Assembly: GCF_003176895.1 (NCBI RefSeq)
Contig: NZ_QGTD01000013.1
Coordinates: 186,001-250,000 of the forward strand
DNA length: 64,000 nt
Source: Gracilibacillus dipsosauri
GTDB lineage: Bacteria; Bacillota; Bacilli; Bacillales; Amphibacillaceae
Direction of reading: 5' to 3'
Position 1 is the stretch's first letter; the number at the start of each line of letters is the position of its first letter. Under the pieces are notes generated by a model. The model saw nothing but the letters and a program-made list of their open reading frames with translations, was not told where the DNA came from and did not search any database. Shown here piece after piece: positions 50,429-59,338 of the stretch. A program made the position numbers and the translations under genes.

Positions 50429-51670
50429 TTAATTACTAGATAGGGTAACATTCGCTTCCTGTAATTCGCCTTGACGATAGAATTGAATATTCACAACATC
50501 ACCGACTGAAAGCTCTGAATATAAATATTTTCTTAAATTGCTTGCTGTTGCTACATTTTGATTGTTGATTGATACGATAATATCCTCGATTTGCAAACCA
50601 GCTTGAGCAGCTCCTCCATTTTCATCGATTGCTGTAATGATAACACCATCTGTAATTTCACTTGATGTAGTATTTGTGTAGTACGGTAAATCCGAAATAT
50701 TTGCCATTGTTATGCCTAAATATGGACGAATAATTTGACCATTTTCCATGAGCTGGTCAATTATAGTAGTGACATTGTTACTCGGTATCGCAAAACCTAA
50801 GCCTTCCACATCATCATCTGCAATCTTCATACTGTTAATCCCTACAAGTTCTCCAGAAGTATTGATTAAAGCACCACCACTATTTCCAGGATTAATTGCT
50901 GCATCTGTTTGAATTACTTCCATATCCCACACTCCAGCTGACGTAGATGCTTCAATTGTACGATCCACTGCACTAACAATTCCTTGAGTTACCGTCCCAT
51001 ACAAATCAAGACCAAGTGGGTTTCCAATTGCAATTACCTCTTCTCCTGCTCTTAGCTCGGAAGAGTCACCAAAAGCTAACGAAGTTATATCGTATTCACC
51101 TTCTACTTTTAATACTGCGAGATCTGTTAAAGAATCAGAACCTATTAGCTCTGCTGTTACTGTTTCCTCCGTATAAAGTGTTACTTCAATAGTAGATGCA
51201 TCCTCTATTACATGGTGGTTTGTAATAATATATAAAGCGTCGTCAGTTACTTGATAAATAACTCCAGAGCCTGTTCCGCTTTCTATCTCTTCACTTTCTT
51301 GATTTTGATGCTGTCCAAATCCCTGACTATAAAATGGATTGGACTGTTGCACTTGTATATTCGTAATACCTACAATTGCTTGAGAAGTTTGTTCTACAAT
51401 GTCAGCAGTGGTTGAACTAGAATTTGTTACTTGCTCGATGTTTATATCCGATGTTGAATTTACCGTTTGTTCCTCTGCAATAGGCTCCTCGACAGCAAGA
51501 TTCGCTGGCTCTTCTGTCTGAAGAAAACCTGTCTGAGCAACTATCGTTAATGTGAGAACAGACCCTACGACTCCAGCAGAAAGAGATTTAAAAATCCCTT
51601 TATATTTATCGTTTTTCTTATTTATTTCCCTTTGTACATCTTTATTTTGATTTTTTTTGTCTTGAAACAT
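50429..51670 (-). CDS. htrA: HtrA-type membrane-anchored serine protease
   Basis: A 413-residue Do/HtrA protease. One N-terminal membrane helix (about 31-50) is followed by a Ser/Thr/Glu-rich linker and a trypsin-like domain with catalytic triad H153 (TNHHVIED), D183 (LTDLAVLKV) and S264 (NPGNSGGAL). One PDZ domain (about 310-405) follows, with GAAQAGLQIEDIIVSINNQ. It degrades or refolds misfolded proteins outside the membrane. It lies 130 bp after the histidine kinase gene on the same strand. Its own promoter region contains the 15-bp element also found before the VTC operon. This fits CssRS-type control as in B. subtilis. Confidence 0.92.
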   Translation of the reverse strand: MFQDKKNQNKDVQREINKKNDKYKGIFKSLSAGVVGSVLTLTIVAQTGFLQTEEPANLAVEEPIAEEQTVNSTSDINIEQVTNSSSTTADIVEQTSQAIVGITNIQVQQSNPFYSQGFGQHQNQESEEIESGTGSGVIYQVTDDALYIITNHHVIEDASTIEVTLYTEETVTAELIGSDSLTDLAVLKVEGEYDITSLAFGDSSELRAGEEVIAIGNPLGLDLYGTVTQGIVSAVDRTIEASTSAGVWDMEVIQTDAAINPGNSGGALINTSGELVGINSMKIADDDVEGLGFAIPSNNVTTIIDQLMENGQIIRPYLGITMANISDLPYYTNTTSSEITDGVIITAIDENGGAAQAGLQIEDIIVSINNQNVATASNLRKYLYSELSVGDVVNIQFYRQGELQEANVTLSSN

Positions 51671-51742
51671 TTCTAGCCCTCCATATTCGATAGTTAATGG
51701 TGTTTTTCTGTCTATTACACTTTTTACTATAATCCGCGAATA

Positions 51743-51757
51743 TGTCAGGAAAATGTC
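51743..51757 (-). promoter_or_regulatory. Response-regulator element of the htrA promoter
   Basis: On the minus strand this reads GACATTTTCCTGACA, two GACA motifs 11 bp apart. TATAGT, a likely -10, begins 11 bp downstream. The identical 15 bases occur at 54032-54046. Confidence 0.7.
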
Positions 51758-51782
51758 TAAACTAGATTTATCTGTTTCACAA

Positions 51783-51810
51783 AAAAATAACAGTTGAAAA
51801 TCAACTGTTG
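51783..51810 (-). terminator. Terminator after the histidine kinase gene
   Basis: AACAGTTGA and TCAACTGTT are exact complements overlapping the kinase stop. The minus strand continues ATTTTTTTG. It separates the two-component operon from htrA. Confidence 0.85.
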
Positions 51811-53213
51811 TTTTTTGGTAGATATATTCGAAAAGTGGTACCTTTCTGTGAACTACTTAGCAAGGTTAAGTCTCCCCCCTGTACTTGGGCAATCATTTTA
51901 CTTAAAGGTAATCCTAGTCCAAGTCCTCTCATTTTATATTTCTTTTCTTCTCCTCGGTAAAAGCGTTCAAAAATAAAGGGTTGTTCGTCTTTCGGAATTC
52001 CCCTTCCACAATCCTCTACATCAATATTAATTTGTGAACTATCCTCTTGTAACCTTATATTAATTACTGGTTCTTGATGATTTTCCATCGCCTGCTTTGC
52101 ATTGTTTAAAAGATTTGTCATGATTTGCTGTAAACGAATTGGATCAACATTTACCTTAGTCGGTGATTTTAGCTTGGTAAGGTTAATCTTCATATCCTCA
52201 TGTAGTATATTCCAGCTATAAACGGCAGTTTCCACAACATCATTGATATCGTGTACCTCCATATTAACATCGAAAGCATTTGCAGCAAATTGATTAAAGG
52301 CAAGTAAATCCTCTACCATCTTTTTCATTTTATCTGCTTCGTTTAAGGAAATCGTCAAAAATTCCTTTGCCTCCTCACCTGTAACCACCTCATCCTTCAT
52401 CGCTTGGAGTAATCCACTAATAGAGGTAACTGGTGTTTTTAACTCGTGTGTAACACCTGCTAATAATTCTGTTCGTAATGCTTCTAATTTTTCAAGTTTA
52501 TATGCCATTTCTTTAAAGGAATGAATTAACTCATGAACTTCTTTTTCTTTACTTTCATTTGGCAAATCAATCTGATAATTCCCTTCCTCCACTTGTTTCG
52601 CAGCCTTTGCCACTTCTTGAATTGGCTTAGATAACCGCTTAGACAAAAAGTAGATAGCAGCCCATCCAAGTATAGCAAGTCCGATGATCATAATGGCTAG
52701 CTGAGTGTATTCCTGATTTACTCGTGATAGATTTTGCTTTGACTCAAACATAACGACCCAGCCCAATGTGGATCCATCGATTTCTATCGGATATTTAACT
52801 ACATAAAAACGAGTATCGCTAAGTGTAAATTGTTGAATCGTATCATCATTTTCTAAAACTGAAGAATGAATTTCCCCTGCCATCGGCCCTCCAGGTCGGT
52901 TACTTGAAAGGATAGCCCCTGAAGTGTCGATAATATAAGTAAACGGGTCAATCTCGAAATGTTTTTCTCCTTCTTTCTCTCTAAAAAAGTCATTTCTACC
53001 TGGTTCTGGTCCCTCATCCTCTGCCGATACAATACGATCAGCCATACTTTCCGCCATAATCGTCATCATATTTAGTCGATTTTCTAATGTCGTATGCCTA
53101 ATCCAAAATGCGGAAATAAGGGCAATGACGATTAGTCCAATGCAAAGTGTTAATAAATATCGGCTGGTCCAGTACCGTCTCAGTGAGACTCTTCTCTTAT
53201 TTTTGATTAACAC
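51801..53213 (-). CDS. Sensor histidine kinase (CssS-like)
   Basis: A 470-residue membrane sensor. Membrane helices at about 18-37 and 170-190 bracket an extracytoplasmic sensing domain of about 130 residues rich in acidic groups. A HAMP linker (193-245) leads to the HisKA domain with phospho-acceptor H256 in GVTHELKTPVTS, then the ATPase with NLLNNAKQAM, DCGRGIP and GLGLGLPLSK. Its start overlaps the response-regulator gene by 17 bases. The adjacent htrA gene and the topology suggest a secretion- or envelope-stress sensor like CssS, which is inferred rather than proven. Confidence 0.9.
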   Translation of the reverse strand: MLIKNKRRVSLRRYWTSRYLLTLCIGLIVIALISAFWIRHTTLENRLNMMTIMAESMADRIVSAEDEGPEPGRNDFFREKEGEKHFEIDPFTYIIDTSGAILSSNRPGGPMAGEIHSSVLENDDTIQQFTLSDTRFYVVKYPIEIDGSTLGWVVMFESKQNLSRVNQEYTQLAIMIIGLAILGWAAIYFLSKRLSKPIQEVAKAAKQVEEGNYQIDLPNESKEKEVHELIHSFKEMAYKLEKLEALRTELLAGVTHELKTPVTSISGLLQAMKDEVVTGEEAKEFLTISLNEADKMKKMVEDLLAFNQFAANAFDVNMEVHDINDVVETAVYSWNILHEDMKINLTKLKSPTKVNVDPIRLQQIMTNLLNNAKQAMENHQEPVINIRLQEDSSQINIDVEDCGRGIPKDEQPFIFERFYRGEEKKYKMRGLGLGLPLSKMIAQVQGGDLTLLSSSQKGTTFRIYLPKNNS

Positions 53214-53880
53214 GTAGCTGATACCCCAATCCTCTTAATGTTTTAATTTCTCCTTCAGAACTTGGCCAAGTATTTAGTACTTTACGAATTCGTTTAATAG
53301 CAAGATCGACTGCACGATCACTACCTTCATAATCCCAGCCCCATACGTGTTCAATTAACTGCTCTCTTGTAAATGTTTGGTTTGGATTTTCTGCTAAGAA
53401 CATTAATACAGAAAGATCGCGAGGCGTGAGTGTAACATTCTTTTTATTAAGGATTACTTGATGTGCTCTTATATTAATCTCTAACTGTCCATACCGTTTT
53501 ATAGGATTTTCATGGTCTGCCTGTGACCGTCTTAACACAGCTTTTACCCGAGCCACTACTTCATCGGCCACAAAGGGTTTCGTAATATAGTCATCTGCCC
53601 CTTCATTTAACCCTTCTAATCGATGATTCACTTCTCCTAGCGCGGTTAACATAATAACGGGACAGTTGCTTTCCATTCTTATCTCTCTTAATATTTCCCA
53701 GCCATCCTTACCCGGAAGCATAACATCTAATAGAACTAAATCTGGATAGATGGTATGGAACTTATCCAACGCTTCTTCTCCATCATAAGCTTGTTCTACC
53801 TGATAGTTCACTTTTTGTAAATATGCCTTTAAAACTTGACTAATTGCAAATTCATCTTCAATTATTAATATTTTGACCAT
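53197..53880 (-). CDS. OmpR-family response regulator (CssR-like)
   Basis: A 227-residue regulator. The receiver domain has acidic pocket E8-D9, phospho-acceptor D52 in LVLLDVMLPGKDG, the switch residue in VIMLTALGE and lysine in YITKPF. The C-terminal winged helix ends FTREQLIEHVWGWDYEGSDRAVDLAIKRIRKVL. Regulators of this class bind direct repeats spaced about 10-11 bp, which is just what is seen upstream of both htrA and the VTC gene. ATG 53880 is used because AAGGTG lies 6 bases before it. It is the first gene of the two-component operon. Confidence 0.93.
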   Translation of the reverse strand: MVKILIIEDEFAISQVLKAYLQKVNYQVEQAYDGEEALDKFHTIYPDLVLLDVMLPGKDGWEILREIRMESNCPVIMLTALGEVNHRLEGLNEGADDYITKPFVADEVVARVKAVLRRSQADHENPIKRYGQLEINIRAHQVILNKKNVTLTPRDLSVLMFLAENPNQTFTREQLIEHVWGWDYEGSDRAVDLAIKRIRKVLNTWPSSEGEIKTLRGLGYQLRVNQK

Positions 53881-54013
53881 TAATTTCACCTTGATTTCTT
53901 TATATTTGGCGAGTTTATCCTTAGATTACCACATAATGAGAAATCGAGAAACTTGCCATACTTCTTTTTATCAGATCCATAAGTCAGCCATATGTCTAAA
54001 AACCAAATGAATA

Positions 54014-54061
54014 TTTACAAAGAATTTACTTGACATTTTCCTGACACATTTCCTTTATAAA
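54014..54061 (+). promoter_or_regulatory. Promoter and direct repeats before the VTC operon
   Basis: TTTACA (54014) and TTTACT (54025) are 11 bp apart. They are followed by TTGACA (54030) and CTGACA (54041), also 11 bp apart. The 15-mer GACATTTTCCTGACA spans 54032-54046 and recurs before htrA. TATAAA at 54056-54061 is the likely -10. The spacing suits tandem binding of OmpR-type dimers overlapping the -35 position. Confidence 0.7.
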
Positions 54062-54118
54062 CTAAAAATTGTTCCAGCGATTAACATGATAACAAAACGA
54101 ACAGAAGGAGGCAGCTCA

Positions 54119-54820
54119 ATGACCTTTCAGACATCCTTTCATCCTAATGGACGTCGTGAACGTAAGTACGCAATATCACAAACAGAATATCATATCCTGC
54201 GCGGCAAGCTACTTCATTTTATGAGCAGGGATCCCAATGCAGGGTCAAGCGGAAAGTATCGCATTCGTTCTACTTATTTTGATAACTTTTCCAATCGTAT
54301 TCTAAATGAGAAGAAGGAAGGTTTTTTAAATCGAGACAAATATCGAGTTCGCATTTATGAAAAAAGGGATCACTACATTAATCTTGAAAGAAAGAGTAAA
54401 CGTAATAATTTAACCTTCAAATCAAAATGTATGGTCACCCGTAGGGAATTTGAAAAATGGCGAATTGGAGATATTGATTGGATGGAGCATGACGAAAGAT
54501 CACTCATTCGAGATTTATACACAGAAATGAAATATAACCAAATCAAACCTACAACAGTTGTCGATTACGAACGAGAGCCGCTAATATACCCATTTGGAAA
54601 TGTTCGCATTACCTTTGATAGCAAAATACAATCCAGTCTTTACAATACAGACATGTTTCATAAGCAGCTACCGATGGTCGATGTTCTCGAGCCAAATCTT
54701 ATCATCTTGGAGGTGAAATATGATGAATATCTACCTGAAATAATAAAACATTTGCTACAGCTATCAGATACAAGACAAGAAGCCTACTCTAAATATCAAT
54801 TAAGTCGGATGTATGGCTAA
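54119..54820 (+). CDS. VTC-domain polyphosphate polymerase-like protein
   Basis: A 233-residue triphosphate-tunnel protein of the VTC family. The tunnel residues are visible: RRERKYAIS, KYRIRSTYFD, KYRVRIYEKRDHYINLERKSK, TTVVDYERE, VRITFDSKI and LEVKYDEYLPE. In yeast, this domain in Vtc4 makes polyphosphate from ATP. Bacterial VTC proteins encoded beside DUF4956 are presumed to do similar phosphate-chain chemistry, but this is unproven. No membrane helix is present; its DUF4956 neighbour probably anchors it. ATG 54119 is chosen because AGAAGGAGG lies 7 bases before. It is the first gene of a three-gene operon. Confidence 0.88.
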   Translation: MTFQTSFHPNGRRERKYAISQTEYHILRGKLLHFMSRDPNAGSSGKYRIRSTYFDNFSNRILNEKKEGFLNRDKYRVRIYEKRDHYINLERKSKRNNLTFKSKCMVTRREFEKWRIGDIDWMEHDERSLIRDLYTEMKYNQIKPTTVVDYEREPLIYPFGNVRITFDSKIQSSLYNTDMFHKQLPMVDVLEPNLIILEVKYDEYLPEIIKHLLQLSDTRQEAYSKYQLSRMYG

Positions 54821-54853
54821 CGATAAAAATATTAAATCATTAGGAGAGAAAAA

Positions 54854-55537
54854 ATGAATTCTATCACAAATTTTTCAGATATTTTTAAATCAAGCTTTTT
54901 AGAAACAACCTCATCCTTTTCTATTATTGATGCTTTACTTGGAATTGGTGTGGCATTTATGGTCGGGTTGTTTATCTACTTCATATATAAGAAAACTTTT
55001 AATGGGGTCATATATTCCCATTCCTACAATATCTCTTTAGTAATAATGACAATGGCTACTGCTTTAGTCATTATGGGGATTAGTCAGAATGTTCTGTTAT
55101 CTCTTGGTATGGTTGGTGCTTTATCGATTGTTCGTTTCCGTACACCGATTAAGGATCCAATGGATTTAGTATACTTATTCTGGTCCGTCATAGCTGGAAT
55201 ATTATGTGGTGCAGGTTTTATTCTATTAGCAGTAATTGGCTCTGTTCTCATAGGATTAGTGTTACTTATATTCGCTAATAAGATCAAAGTCGAAAATCCC
55301 TATCTATTAATTATAAAATATGATCAAAATGCAGTTAATGAAGAGTTAGAACAAATTGTCAAAACCTATACGAAGAGGTTTAGCCTAAAATCAAAATCAA
55401 TGATAGAGGACTATGAAGAGATAACCTATGAAATTCGTGTGAAAGATAATGATTCTAATATCACTTCTGAACTTGCTAGAATAAAAGGAGTCCAAACCGC
55501 TGTAATGCTTAGCTATGATGGAAACTTTACAGCCTAA
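54854..55537 (+). CDS. DUF4956 membrane protein
   Basis: A 227-residue protein with four hydrophobic helices in the first 145 residues, and a soluble C-terminal domain of about 80 residues. The family signature LSLGMVGALSIVRFRTPIKDPMDLVYLFW links helices 2-4 and contains conserved basic and acidic residues at the membrane face. DUF4956 genes are commonly neighbours of VTC-domain genes, and the two products may form one membrane enzyme or channel. It starts 33 bp after the VTC gene with a TTAGGAGAG site and ends 15 bp before the lipoprotein gene. Confidence 0.85.
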   Translation: MNSITNFSDIFKSSFLETTSSFSIIDALLGIGVAFMVGLFIYFIYKKTFNGVIYSHSYNISLVIMTMATALVIMGISQNVLLSLGMVGALSIVRFRTPIKDPMDLVYLFWSVIAGILCGAGFILLAVIGSVLIGLVLLIFANKIKVENPYLLIIKYDQNAVNEELEQIVKTYTKRFSLKSKSMIEDYEEITYEIRVKDNDSNITSELARIKGVQTAVMLSYDGNFTA

Positions 55538-55552
55538 AAAAGGGTGAACATT

Positions 55553-57559
55553 ATGGAAAGAATTATTAATTATAGGTGGTTTTTAACCCTTTCTGTGATC
55601 TTGATTATCACCATAAGTGGTTGTAGTCAGGAGAACGGAGAAGCTACGGATGAGCTTATAAATAATCTGGTGCAATATGACACGGATGATGCTTATACGA
55701 GCTGGGAGGACCAAGAGGCCATCTCCATTCATCTAGATGGGAAAGAAGTAATCGCAGAAGAAAATGATTCTGTCCTTGTCTCTCAAAATCAAATCAATAT
55801 ATACACTTCAGGGACATATGTAATAGATGGAACATTAGAGGATGGACAAATTGTAGTAGATGCAGAAGATAGTGGAACAGTACGACTAATATTAAATGGT
55901 GTCTCGCTCCAATCCTCGACGAGTGCACCTATTTACATTAAACAAGCAGAGAAAACAGTTATTTCATTAGAAGAAGACACCCAAAACACATTAACTGACG
56001 CAACAGAATATGTATACGCGGATGAAGAAACAGATGAACCAGAAGCAACGATTTTTAGCAAAGATGATTTAACAATAAATGGTTCAGGTACTCTAAAAAT
56101 AAATGGAAATTATAACGATGGTATAACGAGTCGTGATGCCCTTAAGATTATTGGTGGTACTATTAATATCACTTCTATAGATGACGGTATCGTTGGTCGA
56201 GATCTGTTTGCAATGAAGAAGGCTTCGATCACGATCGATGCAAAAGGTGATGGAGTAAAGTCATCCAATGATGAGGATGAATCAAAAGGTAATATCATCC
56301 TAGAAAATGGAGAGCTTAACATCGAGGCAGGTGGGGATGGTATTCAGGCAGAAAAATCTGTATATGGTATAGATGGAAAGTATTCTATTATATCTGGTGG
56401 AGGAAGTCCAGAAGAAATAGAAGGCACTACTACAGATTTTGATCGAATGGGAGAAATTCCTAATGGAGAAAATCCTCCCGAAAATATGCCACAAATGCCA
56501 AGCAATACTGATCGATCGGATTTACCAGAAGGAGACTTTCCTTCTAATGGTGGGGATTCACCTCAAGCTTCTAGTCAAAATAAAGATGAAACAGAAGATA
56601 CAGAAAGTACAAAAGGAATAAAGGCAAACGAAGAAATTCATATTCTTAATGGTTCTTTCACAATTGACTCCTTTGATGATGCTCTACACAGTAATAAAAA
56701 TTTGGTTATATCTGACGGAGATCTTTTTCTATCCACTGGGGATGATGCAATTCATGCAGATGGTGATGTACAAATAGAAAATGGAACGATAGATGTGAAG
56801 AAAAGCTATGAAGGATTAGAAGGATTAAATATTACAATAACCGGTGGTGATATTCATATTCATGCTGAGGATGATGGGGTTAATGTGAATAGTAGTAGTA
56901 ATTATGCTAACATGCCGGGAATGAGTAACACAGATACCGAGACAACAAGTGAATCAAACGAAGAGACTACAGAAACTGGTGAACTTCTAATTGAAGATGG
57001 TTATTTATATGTTGACGCAAATGGTGATGGACTAGATTCAAATACCTCGATAACCATGACAGGTGGAATAGTGCTAGTTTATGGACCATCCTCATCTGGA
57101 AATGGATCACTTGATTATGATCAATCGTTTAACATCGAAGGTGGCACACTAGTGGCTGTTGGTAGTAGTGGCATGGCTCAAGGAGTATCAGAAGACTCCA
57201 GCCAATCTACTATTATGATGACATACTCAGAAATTCAAAACGCAGAAACTACCTTATATCTGGAAAATAGTAATGGGGAAAAAATACTTGCTATTGAACC
57301 TGAAAAAGATTTTCAAACAATTTTAATAAGCTCAGAGGACTTACAACAAGGTAAAAATTACATCCTTTATAATGGTGGAAGCATAACAGGAGATAAGGTA
57401 GATGGTGTATATGAGAATGCTGACTATCAAGAGGGAATTCAAGCAATTGAATTCACTTTAAACACTGCTATGACCTATTTAAACGAGGAGGGTGTCACTG
57501 AACAACAATCCAATCCTAAAGGTGGTAGATGGGGACAAAGAAAAGATTTTAATCAATAA
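55553..57559 (+). CDS. Cthe_2159-type beta-helix lipoprotein
   Basis: A 668-residue exported protein. LSVILIITISGCSQ is a lipoprotein signal with the cysteine at about residue 24. The body is a right-handed parallel beta-helix of the Cthe_2159 carbohydrate-binding family, with repeated Asp/Gly-rich turns such as NYNDGITSRDALKI, IDDGIVGRDL, KGDGVKSSND, GGDGIQAEK and FDDALHSNKN that bind calcium in the characterised member. A Pro/Asn/Ser-rich linker (about 300-350) interrupts the helix, and a second acidic linker lies near 455-475. The founding protein binds acidic polysaccharide or cellulose. It is the last gene of the VTC-DUF4956 operon and should sit on the outer face of the membrane. Confidence 0.85.
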   Translation: MERIINYRWFLTLSVILIITISGCSQENGEATDELINNLVQYDTDDAYTSWEDQEAISIHLDGKEVIAEENDSVLVSQNQINIYTSGTYVIDGTLEDGQIVVDAEDSGTVRLILNGVSLQSSTSAPIYIKQAEKTVISLEEDTQNTLTDATEYVYADEETDEPEATIFSKDDLTINGSGTLKINGNYNDGITSRDALKIIGGTINITSIDDGIVGRDLFAMKKASITIDAKGDGVKSSNDEDESKGNIILENGELNIEAGGDGIQAEKSVYGIDGKYSIISGGGSPEEIEGTTTDFDRMGEIPNGENPPENMPQMPSNTDRSDLPEGDFPSNGGDSPQASSQNKDETEDTESTKGIKANEEIHILNGSFTIDSFDDALHSNKNLVISDGDLFLSTGDDAIHADGDVQIENGTIDVKKSYEGLEGLNITITGGDIHIHAEDDGVNVNSSSNYANMPGMSNTDTETTSESNEETTETGELLIEDGYLYVDANGDGLDSNTSITMTGGIVLVYGPSSSGNGSLDYDQSFNIEGGTLVAVGSSGMAQGVSEDSSQSTIMMTYSEIQNAETTLYLENSNGEKILAIEPEKDFQTILISSEDLQQGKNYILYNGGSITGDKVDGVYENADYQEGIQAIEFTLNTAMTYLNEEGVTEQQSNPKGGRWGQRKDFNQ

Positions 57560-57586
57560 GGATAGAAATTCTTTCAGTAAACATAA

Positions 57587-57631
57587 GATCAAGCTAAGAA
57601 TGTAAGAGACGTTCTTAGCTTGATTGTTTTA
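57587..57631. terminator. Terminator after the VTC operon
   Basis: GATCAAGCTAAGAA and TTCTTAGCTTGATT form a stem (mostly exact) followed by GTTTT. It lies 28 bp after the lipoprotein stop. Confidence 0.88.
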
Positions 57632-57713
57632 TATTCAAACTTTTATGCCATTATAGAATTATACAGTCCCTATTACTTTTTGTTGTATTCACTGCTTTTC
57701 TCATTCACACTCT

Positions 57714-59192
57714 TTACTCAGGGATATACGGCAAATCTAACTGATCAGGAACATTTATGACATGTGTATCTGTATAAGCTAGAAGCCCTTCTTTTCCATA
57801 TTCACGTCCTATTCCAGACTGCTTTACACCACCGAATGGAAAACGTACATCAAGTCCTTGAACGGCGGCTGTATTAATCATCGTCGTACCTGCCTGTATA
57901 CGTTTGGCAACCTCAATGGCATGTTCTTCTTCTCCCCATACAGAACTAGTCAATCCAAATATACTGTCATTAGCAAGATGGATTGCATGTTCCTCATCCT
58001 CAAAAGGTAAAATAGGAACCGTCGGACCAAACTGTTCTTCAACAACGATTGGATCATCCTGACTTGCTCCTAAAACGACGGTAGGCTGCATAAAGTAACC
58101 TTTCTCATAAAGAGCTTGATCAAGTATTTCACCGAGTTTCACAACTTGAGCCCCTTTACTTTTAGCATCATCAATTAGACTTTGGACATACTTTGCTTGC
58201 TTTTCATTATTAACAGGACCAATCGTCACATTTTTATCAAATGGGTCTCCTACTCGAATCCATTTATTAGCTGCCTCAATATACCTTTCAACAAATGAAT
58301 CATAGATTGATTTATCAACATAAATTCTTTTAGCAATCATACATATTTGTCCAGCAGTAAGAAAATTAGATATGACAATCCGCCTCATTGCTTTCTCATC
58401 ATTTACATCAAAATCATTTAAAACAATTGCTGCATCATTACCACCTAATTCAAGTGTCATATGTTTGATTGTATCTGCCGCTGCTTTCATAATATGTTTA
58501 GCTGTTTCTGTCCCACCTGTAAAGGCAATTTTGGCAACCTTTGGATTGGATGTTAACTCTACACCAACGTCCGCTTCCCCGTGAACAAGATTTAACACTC
58601 CTGGTGGAAATTCGTTTGCAATTAATTCAATTACTTTACTTACAGCTAACGGGGCTAACGGACTCGGTTTTAAGACCATCGTGTTACCTGCTAATAATGC
58701 TGGTGCAACCTTAATTGTCGAAAGGGAAATCGGATAATTCCATGGTGTGATAGCAGATACGACGCCAATAGCATCTTTGGCTATAATAGTTTTACCATTA
58801 TCATGTCTTTGCACTTCATTTTTCAAAACTTCTTTTACATTATCACACGCAAATTCCATCCACATTAAAGAGACAGCTATTTCTCCTTTCGAATCATAAA
58901 GTGCTTTGCCATGTTCCCGTGATAATAGTTGTGCAATTTCTGGGGTAGCATCTTTTATTTTTTGGATCGCCCTACTCATCCGTTCTATTCTTTCATCCAT
59001 AGACGATCTTCTCCAAGTAGTAAACGTTTCATATGCTACATCAATTGCCTTTCTTGTGTCTTCTTGTGTATTTACTGGTGAAAACCCAACTATTTCCTCT
59101 GGATTTGTTGGGTTTTCACGTGGGGCTTGTTTTTCCGTTTTATACTTTTCCCCATTGATAATAGCATCAATTACAATCGGATTTTTAGACAT
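57714..59192 (-). CDS. Aldehyde dehydrogenase (succinate-semialdehyde type)
   Basis: A 492-residue NAD(P)-dependent aldehyde dehydrogenase. The oxyanion asparagine is in TPWNYPIS, the NAD motif is FTGGTETAKHIM, the general base Glu is in TLELGGND, and the nucleophilic Cys is in TAGQICMIAKRIYV. The C-terminal FPFGGVKQSGIGREYG closes the active site. The sequence resembles succinate-semialdehyde and related dehydrogenases of Bacilli, but substrate cannot be assigned with confidence. It is monocistronic and divergent from trpS across the tandem-repeat array. Confidence 0.88.
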   Translation of the reverse strand: MSKNPIVIDAIINGEKYKTEKQAPRENPTNPEEIVGFSPVNTQEDTRKAIDVAYETFTTWRRSSMDERIERMSRAIQKIKDATPEIAQLLSREHGKALYDSKGEIAVSLMWMEFACDNVKEVLKNEVQRHDNGKTIIAKDAIGVVSAITPWNYPISLSTIKVAPALLAGNTMVLKPSPLAPLAVSKVIELIANEFPPGVLNLVHGEADVGVELTSNPKVAKIAFTGGTETAKHIMKAAADTIKHMTLELGGNDAAIVLNDFDVNDEKAMRRIVISNFLTAGQICMIAKRIYVDKSIYDSFVERYIEAANKWIRVGDPFDKNVTIGPVNNEKQAKYVQSLIDDAKSKGAQVVKLGEILDQALYEKGYFMQPTVVLGASQDDPIVVEEQFGPTVPILPFEDEEHAIHLANDSIFGLTSSVWGEEEHAIEVAKRIQAGTTMINTAAVQGLDVRFPFGGVKQSGIGREYGKEGLLAYTDTHVINVPDQLDLPYIPE

Positions 59193-59338
59193 ATGATTCC
59201 TTCCTTTCGTTAAAATTTTTTATAGTATGCTCTTCCACTAAATATCTAATTCACACTATAATTTGTAACTGGGAGAGTGGTTTCGTAAAATCCTACAGAG
59301 GTAGTGAACTTTATTTTAGCCAGATCTTGGGTTTGGAA
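59193..59338. other. Leader region before the aldehyde dehydrogenase
   Basis: AT-rich sequence holding the minus-strand promoter region of the dehydrogenase. I see no confident promoter pair. The segment from about 59325 begins to resemble the 52-bp repeat that follows. Confidence 0.4.
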
